Source: Diplocarpon mali | Lineage: Eukaryota; Ascomycota; Leotiomycetes; Helotiales; Drepanopezizaceae | Reading direction: 5' to 3' | Length of the DNA: 64,000 nt | Assembly: GCA_024741835.1 (NCBI GenBank) | Contig: JAENRP010000008.1 | Span: 142,724-206,723 of the forward strand | Part shown: piece by piece, positions 25,254 to 36,731 of the stretch | Position numbering within the stretch: position 1 is the stretch's first letter | Layout of the letters: each line of letters begins with the position of its first letter | The notes under the pieces: model-generated | What the model was told of the DNA's origin: nothing | The model's input: only the letters and a program-made list of their open reading frames with translations | Databases searched by the model: none | Translations under genes and position numbers: made by a program

Positions 25254-26446
25254 AGTGGATATGTGTTGGGGGTCAAACTTTCGACGAACGAAAATGGGGT
25301 GAAATTTTCGCAAACCTTGAAGAATAATTATGGGGGGGAAACGCCATGACTCGGCTTATTACTGCAAATTCGACTTCTCTGCGTCGGGTCTCGCCCGGGA
25401 AATATTTGCTGTTTTAACAAGAAGTAGTCGCTCGCTCATGTAAGCCAATAATGAATATGGATACTAGAAGAGGACGAGCGGCTTGCCTCTTCATATTATC
25501 GTATCAAGTGATGGGTAAATATTTGCATAATGGTTGAGAACCTTTGGCTGTATCGAGGTACAATGCTTCGCTTGAAAAGTGTGTACGTATAATTTGGTCT
25601 GACTAAAATATGTCCTTGCCTAGCCAGCTTTTCAAATGAAATTTCCTCTCCCCGTATACAGCTGTCCTCTCATTATGCGAATTTGTCCATATCTAAATAC
25701 CATGATAAGAATGTTGAGGTCATCATTTGTTCGCCCAAATGCTCTACATATATGACCAGAGAGACATGTTGACCGGGTCCCTATAGTCTCGTCAAAGTCT
25801 GGTAATGCCCTGTTTCCAGGCTTATCTAAATAAGCTCTTCTTTTGTATAACAAAAACGTACAATTCTTATCAGATTACTCAAAGCACCACGAGAGATTGT
25901 CGATATCGGCGGCTTGCCTTTCATAGAATAGCTGAACTAGGCAGATACTTCAAGGTACCCGGCAAGGATATCGTGATAGTCTAGAGTTATGATTCGCAAG
26001 ACGTTATTTTTATTTACCCCTTTTCGAGTTCGCTTATTCTAGCGAGCATCGTCGCTACGTGATAACATAACCTGTAAAACTCGTGCTATTGACTTCAGAG
26101 TAGATTGGGAATAGACGTTAATGGCCCTACGGAGTAGAGCATCAAGGAATATTTTTGATGGCTCGGGCCGAGCTACAAGAAACAAGCCAAAATGGGCTGT
26201 CGCCAGTCGTCACGCTAGTACTCGGAAGATCCTGTCTCAGTCAAGTTTTGACGGCATCATATCTATTCCCATTTCATTGAAAACGATGTTTTGAGGGTCT
26301 AGAGCAGCTTTCATCCCAAGCCCAAAATCAAAACCAAGTGGCAATCGTCGGTTGGTTCCTTCTGCGTCACCCCACGGATGACTCAGACTGGGATTTAGGC
26401 AAATCACGACAACGCGACCAAAACGCGAGTTTTAAGCATCGCAACA
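25254..26446. other. Intergenic region, no gene seen
   Basis: About 1.2 kb containing the 3' flank of the monooxygenase gene and the promoter of the glycosyltransferase-like gene. No coding frame, RNA gene or repeat stands out. Confidence 0.45.
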
Positions 26447-27901
26447 ATGTCTATTTTTCGCTCCAGATATATGCTGGCCATTGGTCTCGTGCTTGCGATA
26501 TATCTACTTGCTACATCCTCTTACCGAAGCAGCTTCTCAATTGCGCCTCCATCTTCCGAGCTGGGCAGCACTCCACCCTCTTCAGCCAAACCTTCGGGAG
26601 ATGCCTCGCGCCCAAAGTATAAACCTGCGCCCAAATACGACCAGCCTCCCATCGTCGACAACTTCCCAGCCGCAGCATCAGCGCAATCTGCAGCAGATCT
26701 GCCACCTATTCCATCATGGAATATCCCGCCAAATCCCCACGTCCCCGAGAACACCCCACTCTTCATAGGCTTTACTCGAAATTGGCTATTGCTTCAGCAA
26801 ACGGTCGTGTCGTATATAACAGCTGGGTGGCCGCCTAAGGATATATATGTCGTGGAAAATACTGGGGTTATGATGTCAAACCAGAAGAGCTTGCTGGGTC
26901 TACAGAATCCGCTCTTTCTGAATTACACCAGGTTAGATTTGATGGGTGTGAATATCATCCGGACAGCGACACTTTTGTCATTTAGTCAAATGCAGAATTT
27001 CTTTTTGTATACGGCAATCGAACGGAATTGGACAAGTTATTTTTGGAGCCACATGGATGTTGTTGCGCTCTCGTTCGAGGAGAATCATTCGGCTTCGGAT
27101 AATATAGACGTTGGGTATAAGTCGTTGTACAAGTTAGCTGCGGAGGCTCTTCGCAACGCTACCTCTGGATCAGACATGCGCTCAGGTGACCTGTCCAAGA
27201 CATGGGCTATACGTTTCTTCTCATATGACCGACTGGCGTTGGTCAATACTGCAGCTTTCGAAACCGTTGGTGGCTGGGATTCCTCGATACCGTATTATTT
27301 GACGGATTGCGACATGCATGAGCGACTCAAAATGCATGGGTTCGAAATGGGGAAGGGTGATAGTCAAGCCGGGAGGATTTTTGACGTTGCTGATAGCATG
27401 GATGACTTAATATACTTGTACAGAACAAGTAACACCGAACCAAGCTTTACATTCAAAGGTCAAGCGGAAGAGGAAGAGGAAGAGCTGGAAGCTGAGCGAG
27501 AGAAAGAGGCTGCCGTCGAAGACTCTGCGAGGTTGGCGAAAGCTGCTCAAGCCGTGTCAGATAAGAAGCTACAGATTCGTGAGGCAGAGCAAGGTTTTGC
27601 TTGGGTCTCTGACAAGGCTAATTCAACGACTTTTGAGAAACTACGAACAATAGTCCAGAAGATGGAAAAGCACAAGAGTCATTTTGGTGGTGGCGGGCGG
27701 CTTTATTGGCAAGTTCGACAGCATGGCGGCCAGGGAGAGCCTTACTATCGTGACCCGGACGGCTTCCAGAAGGGAATACAGATGATGCAGGACTTGGGAA
27801 GGGGTGTTTATGCAGAGAAATGGGGACATAGGGGGTGTGACTTGGTGGACTCGGGACGGAAAAAAGGGGATGAGTGGAGGGTTGAAAAAGACTGGAAATA
27901 G
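26447..27901 (+). CDS. Probable Golgi type II membrane glycosyltransferase-like protein
   Basis: A single exon encodes 484 residues. The N-terminus is a short basic cytosolic tail (MSIFRSR) followed by one signal-anchor at about residues 9-25 and a Pro/Ser/Ala-rich stem to about residue 95, the plan of a Golgi type II enzyme. The luminal part opens with FIGFTRNWLLLQQTVVSYI and PPKDIYVVENTG, like strands of a GT-A nucleotide-sugar fold. A WSHMDVVALS segment near residue 200 sits where a DxD-type metal site would be, and YYLTDCDMHERLKMHGFEM near residue 283 resembles the acceptor/catalytic region. Sequons (NYT, NWT, NHS, NAT) support a luminal location. A Glu-rich coiled segment at about 345-390 interrupts the C-terminal half. 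The enzyme class is an inference from layout; the exact family and sugar are unknown to me. Confidence 0.6.
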   Translation: MSIFRSRYMLAIGLVLAIYLLATSSYRSSFSIAPPSSELGSTPPSSAKPSGDASRPKYKPAPKYDQPPIVDNFPAAASAQSAADLPPIPSWNIPPNPHVPENTPLFIGFTRNWLLLQQTVVSYITAGWPPKDIYVVENTGVMMSNQKSLLGLQNPLFLNYTRLDLMGVNIIRTATLLSFSQMQNFFLYTAIERNWTSYFWSHMDVVALSFEENHSASDNIDVGYKSLYKLAAEALRNATSGSDMRSGDLSKTWAIRFFSYDRLALVNTAAFETVGGWDSSIPYYLTDCDMHERLKMHGFEMGKGDSQAGRIFDVADSMDDLIYLYRTSNTEPSFTFKGQAEEEEEELEAEREKEAAVEDSARLAKAAQAVSDKKLQIREAEQGFAWVSDKANSTTFEKLRTIVQKMEKHKSHFGGGGRLYWQVRQHGGQGEPYYRDPDGFQKGIQMMQDLGRGVYAEKWGHRGCDLVDSGRKKGDEWRVEKDWK

Positions 27902-28260
27902 ATTCACGAAACCCTACAGATATTTTTCAGAGCGCCACGAAAAAGCCTAGAGAGCATGGGCTCGAGCACTCAGAAAACAAGAACAAAAAGAAATAGTAGC
28001 TTGGATGGCCTCGCCTTCCATGTCACGAGAGACCAGTGAGTATATGCTTCGACTTCACCGCCTAGATGATTCACGACTCGGTTGCCTATCCGGACTCGAG
28101 GCCAGTTGGTGATTATAATCTCACAGCTTAATCTCTGGTCGTTGTTATGAACGTATTTTACCCAAACCCAGCCGCCTCGTACATAAAATCAGACGGCCTC
28201 TGAGAACCACGTCCAACTCTGACCCTGACAACAACAATTTTAACTTCTTCTACTGACCAA

Positions 28261-28890
28261 ATGTCTGTCTCCAGTTTGCTGAAAAAATCAGTGGGTGCAG
28301 ATCCTGGATCGATGAGGACTTCAACATCCAGCGCCAGTACAAATACCTCAACCTCCAAATCTAAACCAAAGGTCACCTCATCCTTGCAAGACCACATCTT
28401 AACAAGGACGACAAATACTACCACTACTACAAAGACGACCAGAAAAACCATCATCAGAATGAGAAATATCGCTGGGAAGCTCAGAGATACGGAGTCACAT
28501 TCCAGCATAGAGAGAAGCACGAAGAGCTTGAGTGGTATACATTTGTCAAAGATAGAAGAGGTAGATAGAGATTCTGAGCCTCTTCTTGTCGAATCAAAGG
28601 CGGAAATCGAGGCAGCCAAAAGGAAGACTATCGAGAGCAAGAAAACCAAGAATCCTCTTTCGTCCGAGAACTTCATATGCAGCAGCACCTCCAGTACCAA
28701 GATCCCCAAGACTGATTCAAGGAGCAAGACGAGAAAGCCAGAAAATATAAAAATAGCTGGATCCAGTGACTTCGGTAGTGGAATAGGGTCGGAGGACCGG
28801 CGAGTGATCCGAGGACTAACAAGGTTTTGATGGGCAGCCTGGTGCCGAGGAGTCGATCGGGGATGGTGCCTGCTATCATGGGGCAAGTTT
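28261..28890 (+). pseudogene. Probable decayed gene for a small charged fungal protein
   Basis: A frame starting at the ATG 28261 runs 189 codons to 28830 but is mostly Ser/Thr/Lys low-complexity. A different frame looks far more like real protein. From 28305 it reads WIDEDFNIQRQYKYLNLQI, meets TAA at 28362, then continues as KGHLILARPHLNKDD, WEAQRYGVTFQHREKHEEL and EWYTFVKDRRG until TAG at 28566, and later gives KEDYREQENQESSFVREL up to TGA at 28713. The first part of the ATG frame ends in GADP just before that frame begins, so a one-base loss near 28304 would explain the switch. I read this as a gene broken by a frameshift and nonsense changes. I do not recognise the family. The minus-strand frame over 28158-28886 is Val/Leu-rich and is taken as a mirror artefact. 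Confidence 0.4.
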
Positions 28891-31164
28891 CGTTGAGTTA
28901 GGAGGAATTGAGGCTTGGGGCGAAGATTGATAGGATTAAAGTGGTAGGCAAGGTGGAGAAGTAGCCAACCAGTCTGAAAAAGGGGAAACTTGTACTTCTA
29001 GAAGTTTATATGCCTTGTTTTTTAACCTTGCTACCTGCGTAACGTACTCATGGAATGATTCAGTGGAATTGGCCCTATGAAGTCTAATGTCATGCTTTGT
29101 CAGGTCAAACTGACAAAATACCAGGCGTAAAAGAGATCATTATCAGGGTAAATGATGTGATTATTTTTATTCTGTCTCTTAAAAACATGCGTAGAGATCA
29201 TGAGTGTTTGTCATCTCGAATATGAACGAGTTTCAAGTCTTTGTTAATAATTGCGTGTTGTTGCATTCCTCGTTTGCGCGATGGAACTGAATTAGACTGA
29301 TAAAAACTGGTTTTTTTTACTGGCCTCTCCAGCTAGGCAACCTCAATTACAACTTAATGTATTTAAAAAGAGAAATCGAAGAACATTCGGAGCGTCAACT
29401 TGATGGTCAGGCCTGTGCTAGAGCTGTTAGTAAGATCAAGACCGTAGTTATTATCGGGATAATAAGCGAGCCTAGTCTAAATCTGTATCACTTCGATCCC
29501 AAAACCTTTTTTCGGAGTTTTTGCAATCTAGAGTCATTTAGAAAATCTTCCAGAAGCTACTGTGACTTCTTTGATTGAAAGAATAGAACTGCCTCTTCTT
29601 ACTAGCATTCTCAGTGCGTGGCCTAGCGTTTGTTCCATTGACCTTGTCTCCTTGGTTGGCTTGCTGCACCGGTTTGACATCTATGTTTAGAGTAGACCTC
29701 CACAGGGTTATATGTAAATATCAATCAGGAGAGAAAGCCGGCTTTGATTCCAGGGTTTGCTTTAAGTTCAGAGCGTATAGCGAAAGTAATCGAGCAACGA
29801 CATACTACTATTGGGCCATGGGATCAGGTTGCGGGTTGACTGATTAATGCGAGAAAACGGTTTTCTCAGATGCTGGTATCAGAGGTCTCAGAAACTTGAT
29901 ACTCAATGTCGCGTCGCAAGACTGTGGCTCAAGCTTGTTAATAGGTATAATTCATCAAGCATTTGCACTGAGCTGCTACCAGTCCAAAGCACTTTTATCA
30001 TTATAAAAGTTTGAGCAACAACAACGTATTAAGAAGAGAAGGCGACGAGTCTCAAAGCAACATCAAGTCCAAGAGTTCGAACAGCTCTCAGAAAATGGTC
30101 CACAACTTGGCGATATGATCATCCTAAGGAAGAAGAACGATGAGGAAAGCGCGAGGGTCATCTAGGATTTGTTTCTTCATCTTGAGTTAGAGCAGGCTAG
30201 CAACGATAGTGACATTGTTATGCTCCTCTCCTTGGGCGGACTATCTCTCCATTCCAAACAGTACGGCTTGTCTGCACATTTAGATACAGTGGTAGACTGG
30301 AAAACTTAGGCGAAACGAGGCCTGCGCTTGCGCTATAGCAATTTATTGTGCGGTCGGCTGGAGGGCCTTCATTGGGTCGCTCAGGAGGCTCGCTCAGGTG
30401 GAGGAAGATAATTGATTGTATTGTTCTCTAGTGTATGTAAGGTTAGGAGACTTCGGAAAGAAAAGGAGGTTCCCCTGACTAATCATAGTCACGTGGAGGG
30501 TCTCCAGAATAAGTGGAGACTCCGCCCATTCTGCACGACAGAAGCTTTATGCCAATATGGTCTTGCCCGATCGACTAGGAGGTATTGACTACAGCAGCTC
30601 CCTCTTCCAACCAATGCTTTAAGCTGGTTGATATAGATATAGAAACACAAATTAATCAATTTATTCGATTACTCGATTAATTTAGCCGCTCAAATCGATC
30701 ACTCCAATCCAGAATTAGTGCCATCGGGCTAGCGGCCTCGCTAAGCGAGCACTTACAGTAGGTACCTTCGCGTCTGTACACGGAGTTCTCGCAAACTGGG
30801 TCTTCGCTCACCGTCTTGGGGACGAGCTCGGAAAGAAACCGGAAAACATGCGCTCTTCCGTGGAGTTTTACACCTGCTATCACATTCCGAGAGGCGATGG
30901 AACTTTGTCAGACTCGTCTGGGCAGCGGGTGAGCGCTTTCACATACATGCTTCATTTCGAGGAGATGCAGGTTAAACGAGCACTGATTTCGAAACCAGTT
31001 CCGGCAAATGTGTATTTCAGCAGGCTAGCCCGAAAAACACGAACAATGCTTTCAGGAAAGCTATCGAGTTCCAGCAGAAAATCTGCTTGTAACGCAAATA
31101 AGAGTAGCAGGGGTATAATCGCATTAATGAATATAAAATCGTACAATGAATGAAAGCCCAGTGC
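28891..31164. other. Long intergenic stretch with scattered degenerate frames
   Basis: About 2.3 kb with no intact gene. Around 30004-30309 a plus-strand frame of ~100 codons is broken once by TAG at about 30163 (segments QHQVQEFEQLSENGPQLGD and LFLHLELEQASNDSD), possibly an old coding remnant but not identifiable. The rest, including 29.3-29.9 and 30.6-31.1 kb, shows only short frames. Confidence 0.35.
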
Positions 31165-32410
31165 TTAGAAAGCTTCCAAATACGAGCCTGCTGTCCATAC
31201 CAGGGCGCAGCCTAACAGCGTCCAAGCACCAACAGCCCTCTTACCCAGCCAAGTATCATCAACCTCAACCTTCGCAGCCTTGATTCTGCGCATGATATGG
31301 CTCGCTAACTGAGCTGTGGGGGTAGTGTTCTTTGTCTCGGCATCCGCAACGTCTGCCTTCTCCCTCAACTCCGCAATCTTCTTCCCCAGCGCAAGCAGAT
31401 CCTCCTTCCACTCCGTGTCATTCCCACTATCCACCTCGACATTCTGCACATTCCCAAAGAAATCCATCACCAGCCTCTCGCGCCCACTCTGCTCACCGCC
31501 CGGAAACAGATCCCACCTCACCCCGGGATTGCTGTGGATCTTCGACTCGTCGTAGCTGTCGAAAAGGTCGGCGAGCGTCTTCTTGCTACTTGGCTCGCGG
31601 ACCTGCGTCTCGAGGAAGTCGAGGTTGTAGTACGTGTAGCGGTCGATGACGGCCACTCCCACATCATTATCGGCGTGGTGCGAGTAGGAAGACTGGTCGA
31701 TTTCCGACGAGCCCGTGGCGACTATGTTGGGGGAGTAGAATTTGCTGTACATGGTGTTTGCTTGGCAGGTGTCAATCATGAAGAGGAGTTCGTGGTAGCT
31801 TTGGTGAGTGTAAGTGGGAGTTACTCATGCTGGGGATTGCTGAGGAAAGCCAGGGCAGAAGAGGGCAAGAGACATACCGCTTCTTCTCCCACATCTGCTC
31901 AAAGGCATCTGCCAAGTCGAACGCGCTGATCTCCTCCGCATCCTGGAACTTCAGGAACTCATTCCCCCCGTGTCCAGTCATGTACACCAGTATATTACTC
32001 CGATCGTCGGTCAGCAGCCTCTTACTCCTCGGCATCTCCTCCCCTACCCTATCCGTCAACAGCCGTATGAAGTTCTCCACCGTAACTTCGTACCCTCTAT
32101 AGTCGACCTCGATGTTGTCCCCGTACAGATCCACCGCGCGGTCTGCGTTCGAGTACACAGTGCCGGGGAACGCGTTGCGCGGGTTGCAGGCCATGTCGTC
32201 AGGCAGCATCAGAATTATTTGGCTGTCGGGGATCCCGAGCCTTTTAACGGTACGGTAGAGAGAGAGAACGTTCGCTAGATGGCGGTAGTTGAACCAGAAG
32301 CGCGAGGTAGAGACGAGGACTGCCCAGTTGCTGGTGTGTTCCGCTGCGACAGGAGAGACCAGGAAGGGCGCGAGGAGGAGGGGAAGTTGAAGAAGATTGT
32401 TGAGCTTCAT
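31165..32410 (-). CDS. GPI8: GPI-anchor transamidase catalytic subunit GPI8 (PIG-K)
   Basis: Two exons on the minus strand, 32410-31878 and 31798-31165, encode about 388 residues. The 79-bp intron joins WEKKR to [13 protein letters not shown] in frame. Start choice: the Met at 32410 gives a clean signal peptide ([18 protein letters not shown]) right before the conserved [20 protein letters not shown]; an in-frame extension to 32656 is leader-like. It is a C13 (legumain-type) cysteine peptidase with catalytic His147 in [10 protein letters not shown] and Cys189 in MIDTCQA. The conserved [11 protein letters not shown] and PGTVYSN segments are present. A single membrane segment near the C-terminus ([16 protein letters not shown]) anchors it in the ER. 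It cleaves the C-terminal GPI signal and forms the intermediate that receives the preassembled GPI lipid, together with GAA1, GPI16, GPI17 and GAB1. It is divergent to the histidine phosphatase gene. Confidence 0.96.
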
Positions 32411-32728
32411 GTCAGCGGATTGTAGCAGGACGGGTACAGAAAGGGTGAAGAGAGCTGGGAGCACAAATTCGGTGATCCATCCCATGAGTCTGTACTGGAC
32501 GTTTTGACAGCTTAAAAAGCTCGGCTTGGCGACATTGTTTCTGCCTGAATACTGGCCTGAAAATAGGGGTCCAGTCAAAATCACATGAAAGTCCAGAATA
32601 CACCCCGCTAAATACACGTAGGCAACGTCAACAGTCAATATACAGCCCCCATACAAGCTTCACTCCGCCATCCAGCTACCAATTTCTTTTGACAACTCGG
32701 GAACCGCTGCTATCAGTATGTTATCGTG
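32411..32728. promoter_or_regulatory. Divergent promoter of GPI8 and histidine phosphatase genes
   Basis: A 318-bp interval between two gene starts that face away from each other, so it must carry both promoters and 5' leaders. No binding site can be named with confidence. Confidence 0.5.
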
Positions 32729-34814
32729 ATGGGTTGGCCTCCAGCAGTCATTATCGTCGTCCGGTACGTTCAGGTAGACTCAATCCCTGGTGGAGTCGGG
32801 GGATCGAGTCTCTAGCAAGGCGGCCGATTTTACTAATCATAACAAATTGACGATATCCCACCTGCTGACTCTTCTTCTTTTTCTTGTTTACAGGCACGGC
32901 GCACGTCTGGATGCCGCAGACAAACAATGGCATCTCACATCTCCTACGCCCTACGACCCTCCTCTAACATACGGCGGATGGACCCAGTCGCGAGCCTTGG
33001 GCGCAAGGATTGCGTCCATACTACGGAGTCGGGAGACTGACGATGAGGTCCTTACGGCATCAGAAGGGGGCGCTAGGAAGAGGAGACATAAAGTCATCAT
33101 TCACACGAGCCCGTTCTTGAGATGCGTGCAAACTTCTGCCGCAATCAGCGCGGGGCTGGCACAGAATCCGGGGCATACGAATCACCACAACCAAAAACAG
33201 TCTTCTTCTCCCCTTGCTCGACCTACAACGATGCATTCATCTCCGAGGATTCGACCGTCGGAGTCTACGGGCTCGCCATCTCTTGATCCGATGCCCGAAT
33301 TGGAATGTTTGAGACTCAATGGCCGCCCAAACGAGCAGCCGGAGAATATCAAGAAGTCGACGGTGCGTGTGGATGCGTTCCTGGGGGAATGGCTATCCCC
33401 GGATTACTTTGAGCACATCACTCCGCCACCGGGCTCGGTCATGATGGTGGCGGGTGCCAAGGCGGATCTATTACGGAGAGAGGATTGCAGCCCGCTGAGC
33501 CATGTGAAAGAGCCGTCGGCTACTTCGGTGGGATTCCCCGGTGGTTGGGGGAGTCCTGTGGTCTCAGCGTCGGAGAAGAAAGAGGACGATGGGCTGTCCA
33601 GTTTATCTAGTCTTGGGCAATCGTTGCCGAGGCGCGATCGAACGAGCAGTTTGAGCAATGTTGGTAGCAATGCAAGTCGGCATGGTCACAGAACCTCTCC
33701 CAATTCTCTAGCTCCGGGCGCTGAGCATGGTGTCTATCAACCGCCTGTACCAGCATATGCCATTTCCGGATCAGATCCCATCCCCGCTGGGTATGTCGCA
33801 CACTCGCGAGACGCCTGTGTCGATGTGGATTACCAATGGGACAGTATGCGCGAACCTCAAAATTGGGGAAATGGAGGGGAGTATGGAGAGGAGTGGAGCT
33901 CCATGCATAAGAGATTTCGTAAGGGGTTACAGCAACTAGTCGGCTGGTACAGCAATAGTGACGATCCTGGAAAGCTTTTGACCAAATCACCTATTCACCC
34001 AAGTGTCGATGAGGACGATGCAGAAGACGAGGATACCGATCTCGTGCTCATCCTAGTCACGCATGGGGCCGGGTGCAATGCACTTATTGGTGCGTTGACA
34101 AATCAACCTGTCCTGCTGGACGTCGGGATGGCTTCTCTCACCATGGCAGTACGCAAGCCCACCCCACCCATCTCGCCAACGATAACACCAGGTCACTCTC
34201 GCGCCTCTTCACGAACGCTCTCCATATCCGATCTATACGACGTCAAACTCGTCGCCAATACCGAGCATTTACGAAGCACTGCCTCAACTCCCTCAAGTTC
34301 ACGCTCTCCATCCGTATCGAGTCTTCCTGCTTTCAGAGAATCTTACCGTGAGCGCTATAGCAATAACGGCGGCTCCCTTGACGGCTCCAACTTCGCCAAG
34401 TCCCGCCCCGCTCCCACATCCAGCAACTTCGGCAGTATCCGTCGCACAGCAACTATTGCCGGCTCTGTCCCTCGTAGCTACACCCCCGCTCGTCAGACTT
34501 CCATCGGGCTCTGGAGCGCGCCAAAGCCGGAGGTGGAGCAGCCTGAGGAAGAGCAGGAAGATAGCATGATTTTGAATTTTGGGGATGATACTACTACCAA
34601 AGATGAAAAAGAACAAGAAGCCCCCGCAGCGGCGGTCCCGGCGGCAAAGACACCAGAATTTGAACACGAAAATGAACATGAAGACGATGATGTTGCGCCG
34701 CTTGGTGGTGGGCTGTGGGGAAGTCCTAAACCGCCCGGATATGCGGAGAAGATCCGCGAAATTGCGCCGAAGAGACGGTGGACTGTCAATGAACGGGATC
34801 GGGCATTGCATTGA
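32729..34814 (+). CDS. Histidine phosphatase superfamily (phosphoglycerate mutase-like) protein
   Basis: Two exons, 32729-32763 and 32894-34814, encode about 651 residues. The catalytic RHG motif is made only by splicing: exon 1 ends VIIVV plus two bases of the Arg codon, and exon 2 starts with its last base followed by HGARLD. This gives RHGARLD with the phospho-accepting His at residue 13. A second conserved arginine is in IIHTSPFLRCVQTSA (about residues 80-94), and the second catalytic His is in LVTHGAGCNALIG near residue 402. The core is therefore complete but stretched by a Ser/Pro-rich insert of about 250 residues, and the C-terminal third is disordered and acidic (EQPEEEQED). Similar fungal proteins resemble UBASH3/TFC7-type phosphatases rather than glycolytic mutase. 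The substrate is unknown. Confidence 0.88.
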
Positions 34815-35262
34815 TCTCAGGCGGATCTCCCGCGGCGGGGCATTAGGGGCTCGCTTCGTTTGTTGACATTGATCGCAGCTCGGGTGTCCCGAAAAAATGA
34901 CACTAGAAAAAATAGCATCTGGTGTAGCGAGGCGTCACGGCGAAGTGTCTAATATCGAGTAGTTTTAGCGGATTTTATCCTCGCATTATGATGTGGTACA
35001 GCATTCCACTCTCGCTCTACTCTAGTTGTAACTGGCATTATAAACAATTCGATCTGCGGTCATTGATTCGGATTGATGTGAAAACACTCAACACCTGGCA
35101 AGCCCTGTGTTCATCTCATACTACAGGTACTAAGAAACGGCTGGCTCGGTTTAAGGGCTACAATGAGAATCCGGGAAAAGGCGGTTGCTTTGATTTGGTG
35201 TCTTGCTTTGCTTGTCTCTTCTTTTGGCATTAGATTTAGATCCATGTTTGACTGGCAACTTT

Positions 35263-35301
<39 letters not shown>

Positions 35302-35750
35302 CTTTCTCTCTCTGCTCATTCCTTTTTCTCTGCATTTTTATTCCTTTTGAACTGGGACGGAATTTGCGACGAAGTCAGACTCGAAGTTCTACGAGGTTTT
35401 GCGGGGGGTGTTTGAGTCCGCCGGGGGGGTTATACAGCCAAAGGATACTCATTCGTCTGCGGTGCGCATCCTCAGGGCAGAATTTTGCAATGATTCGGAA
35501 GGCCAGAGAATCAGTGGTTTTCTGAATTTACTTCTTTCTCACAACTTGACAGCGACCCACTCCTTCAAGTCACGTAACTGTGTCAATGCGTCTACAGCTG
35601 TCTCGTAGTCTATGGCTGCGGATTATTTCCGTGGTGCTAACTATACTCCTGTCTCTTACATCAACCCAAGGGCGAGTCCTCTGCGATCATGTCTACAAAG
35701 CAGAGGCTTGGTGTGAACCATCCATTGATATTCTCTAATTTGTATTATTT
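34815..35750. other. Intergenic region between convergent genes
   Basis: This region lies between the 3' ends of the histidine phosphatase gene and the membrane-protein gene. It holds no gene that I can support. A dinucleotide microsatellite is at 35263-35301. Confidence 0.5.
35263..35301. repeat. Compound (TC)n(TG)n microsatellite
   Basis: About twelve TC/CT dinucleotides run straight into about seven TG dinucleotides, followed by further imperfect CT-rich sequence to about 35325. Confidence 0.95.
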
Positions 35751-36731
35751 TCAGACGCTATTTGCTAGTAGCGGAGTCCTCTCCTCACGCCCCTGACCGT
35801 GCGTCTGTTCGTTTCCACCCATAAAAGGCTCACCATCTTGGAAACTCTCCTCTTTTCCCTCCTCCGTGAGAATAGCCCTGACGTAGAAAATCGTCCATGC
35901 GGCCATAAGCCCAACCAACGGGAACGGACCTGCCCATCCAACGGCATATACTGCCTTGACTGGTAGCCGGAATACAAGAGCCGTGAAGAAGACGGCCAGG
36001 ACGTAGAAGACGGCGCACCACAAGACGCTGAGTGTCCAGATCATCTGCCTGAAGATGCGGCTGCTCTCATACCGCCCCGTGAACGCTTCGCGGTACTCCA
36101 TCCCACCTTTCCCATCCACAGCCACGACATCTTCAACGATGTAGTAGATCGCCGGCCTCACTGCAGCCCCAGCCTCTGAGCTGCCGAACCGAAACGGCAG
36201 CGTGACTTTCAGCGCGTTGAGAATCAGCGAGAGGAGAGTCAAAGTTGCCAGGAAGTACATGAGGACAGGCGCGGGAAGCGACAACAGTCTGATCTGAAGC
36301 TCGTCCCCGTCGTGGTCATTATCGTCTCTGAGAAGAGTGGTGCTGATAAGCGCGGAGATTATGATGAGAGCGCCGAAGTATCCCCACTGGAAAATGTCAA
36401 GAGCGTATCGTGGTGAGCCCAGAGGCCGGAATGTAGGAGATGGCTGGATCAGCTTCCAGATGCGTTCCACCACCGCGATGACCGTGAAGATCCCCAAGAC
36501 GGCAGTTGGAATCGTCAAGACTGAAGATTGTTAGCGACTGCGCACATCTTCGGCGGCTAGTCCTAGATGGGTGAGGAAGCTACCCGCAATCCGATCCATC
36601 TGTGGTTTGCCATACCAGAGTCCGTAGAAGATCCCCAGGTTGAGGAAGATGGGGGGTGTGATTATGGCTGTCCAGGCGATTGCTATTGAGCTGTATCGAG
36701 TGTGGAGTGTATAGGGGAGCTCGACGACCAT
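35751..36731 (-). CDS. Uncharacterised six-pass integral membrane protein
   Basis: Two exons on the minus strand, 36731-36584 and 36520-35751, encode about 305 residues; the 63-bp intron joins MDRIA to VLTIPTAVLG in frame. Hydrophobic segments: AWTAIITPPIFLNLGIFYGL, then around LGIFTVIAVVERIWKL, GYFGALIIISALIST, PVLMYFLATLTLLSLIL, WTLSVLWCAVFYVLAVFFTA, and LVGLMAAWTIFYVRAIL. The loop between segments four and five holds an acidic/basic stretch with a REAFTGRYE motif, and the C-terminal tail is hydrophilic and ends ERTPLLANSV. A dileucine-like TPLL preceded by acidic residues could be a vacuolar sorting signal (inference). I do not recognise the family; it looks like a lineage-restricted fungal membrane protein. 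Confidence 0.75.

Noticed and set aside
28158..28886. 242-codon minus-strand frame, Val/Leu-rich with apparent membrane segments
   Set aside because: It is the complement of a Lys/Thr/Asn-rich plus-strand region; the hydrophobic runs (VFVVVVVFVV) are the mirror of ACA/AAC-type codons, not a natural membrane protein.
30004..30309. About 100-codon plus-strand frame with one internal TAG
   Set aside because: Could be an old coding remnant, but a single interrupted frame of this size can occur by chance and no family is recognised.
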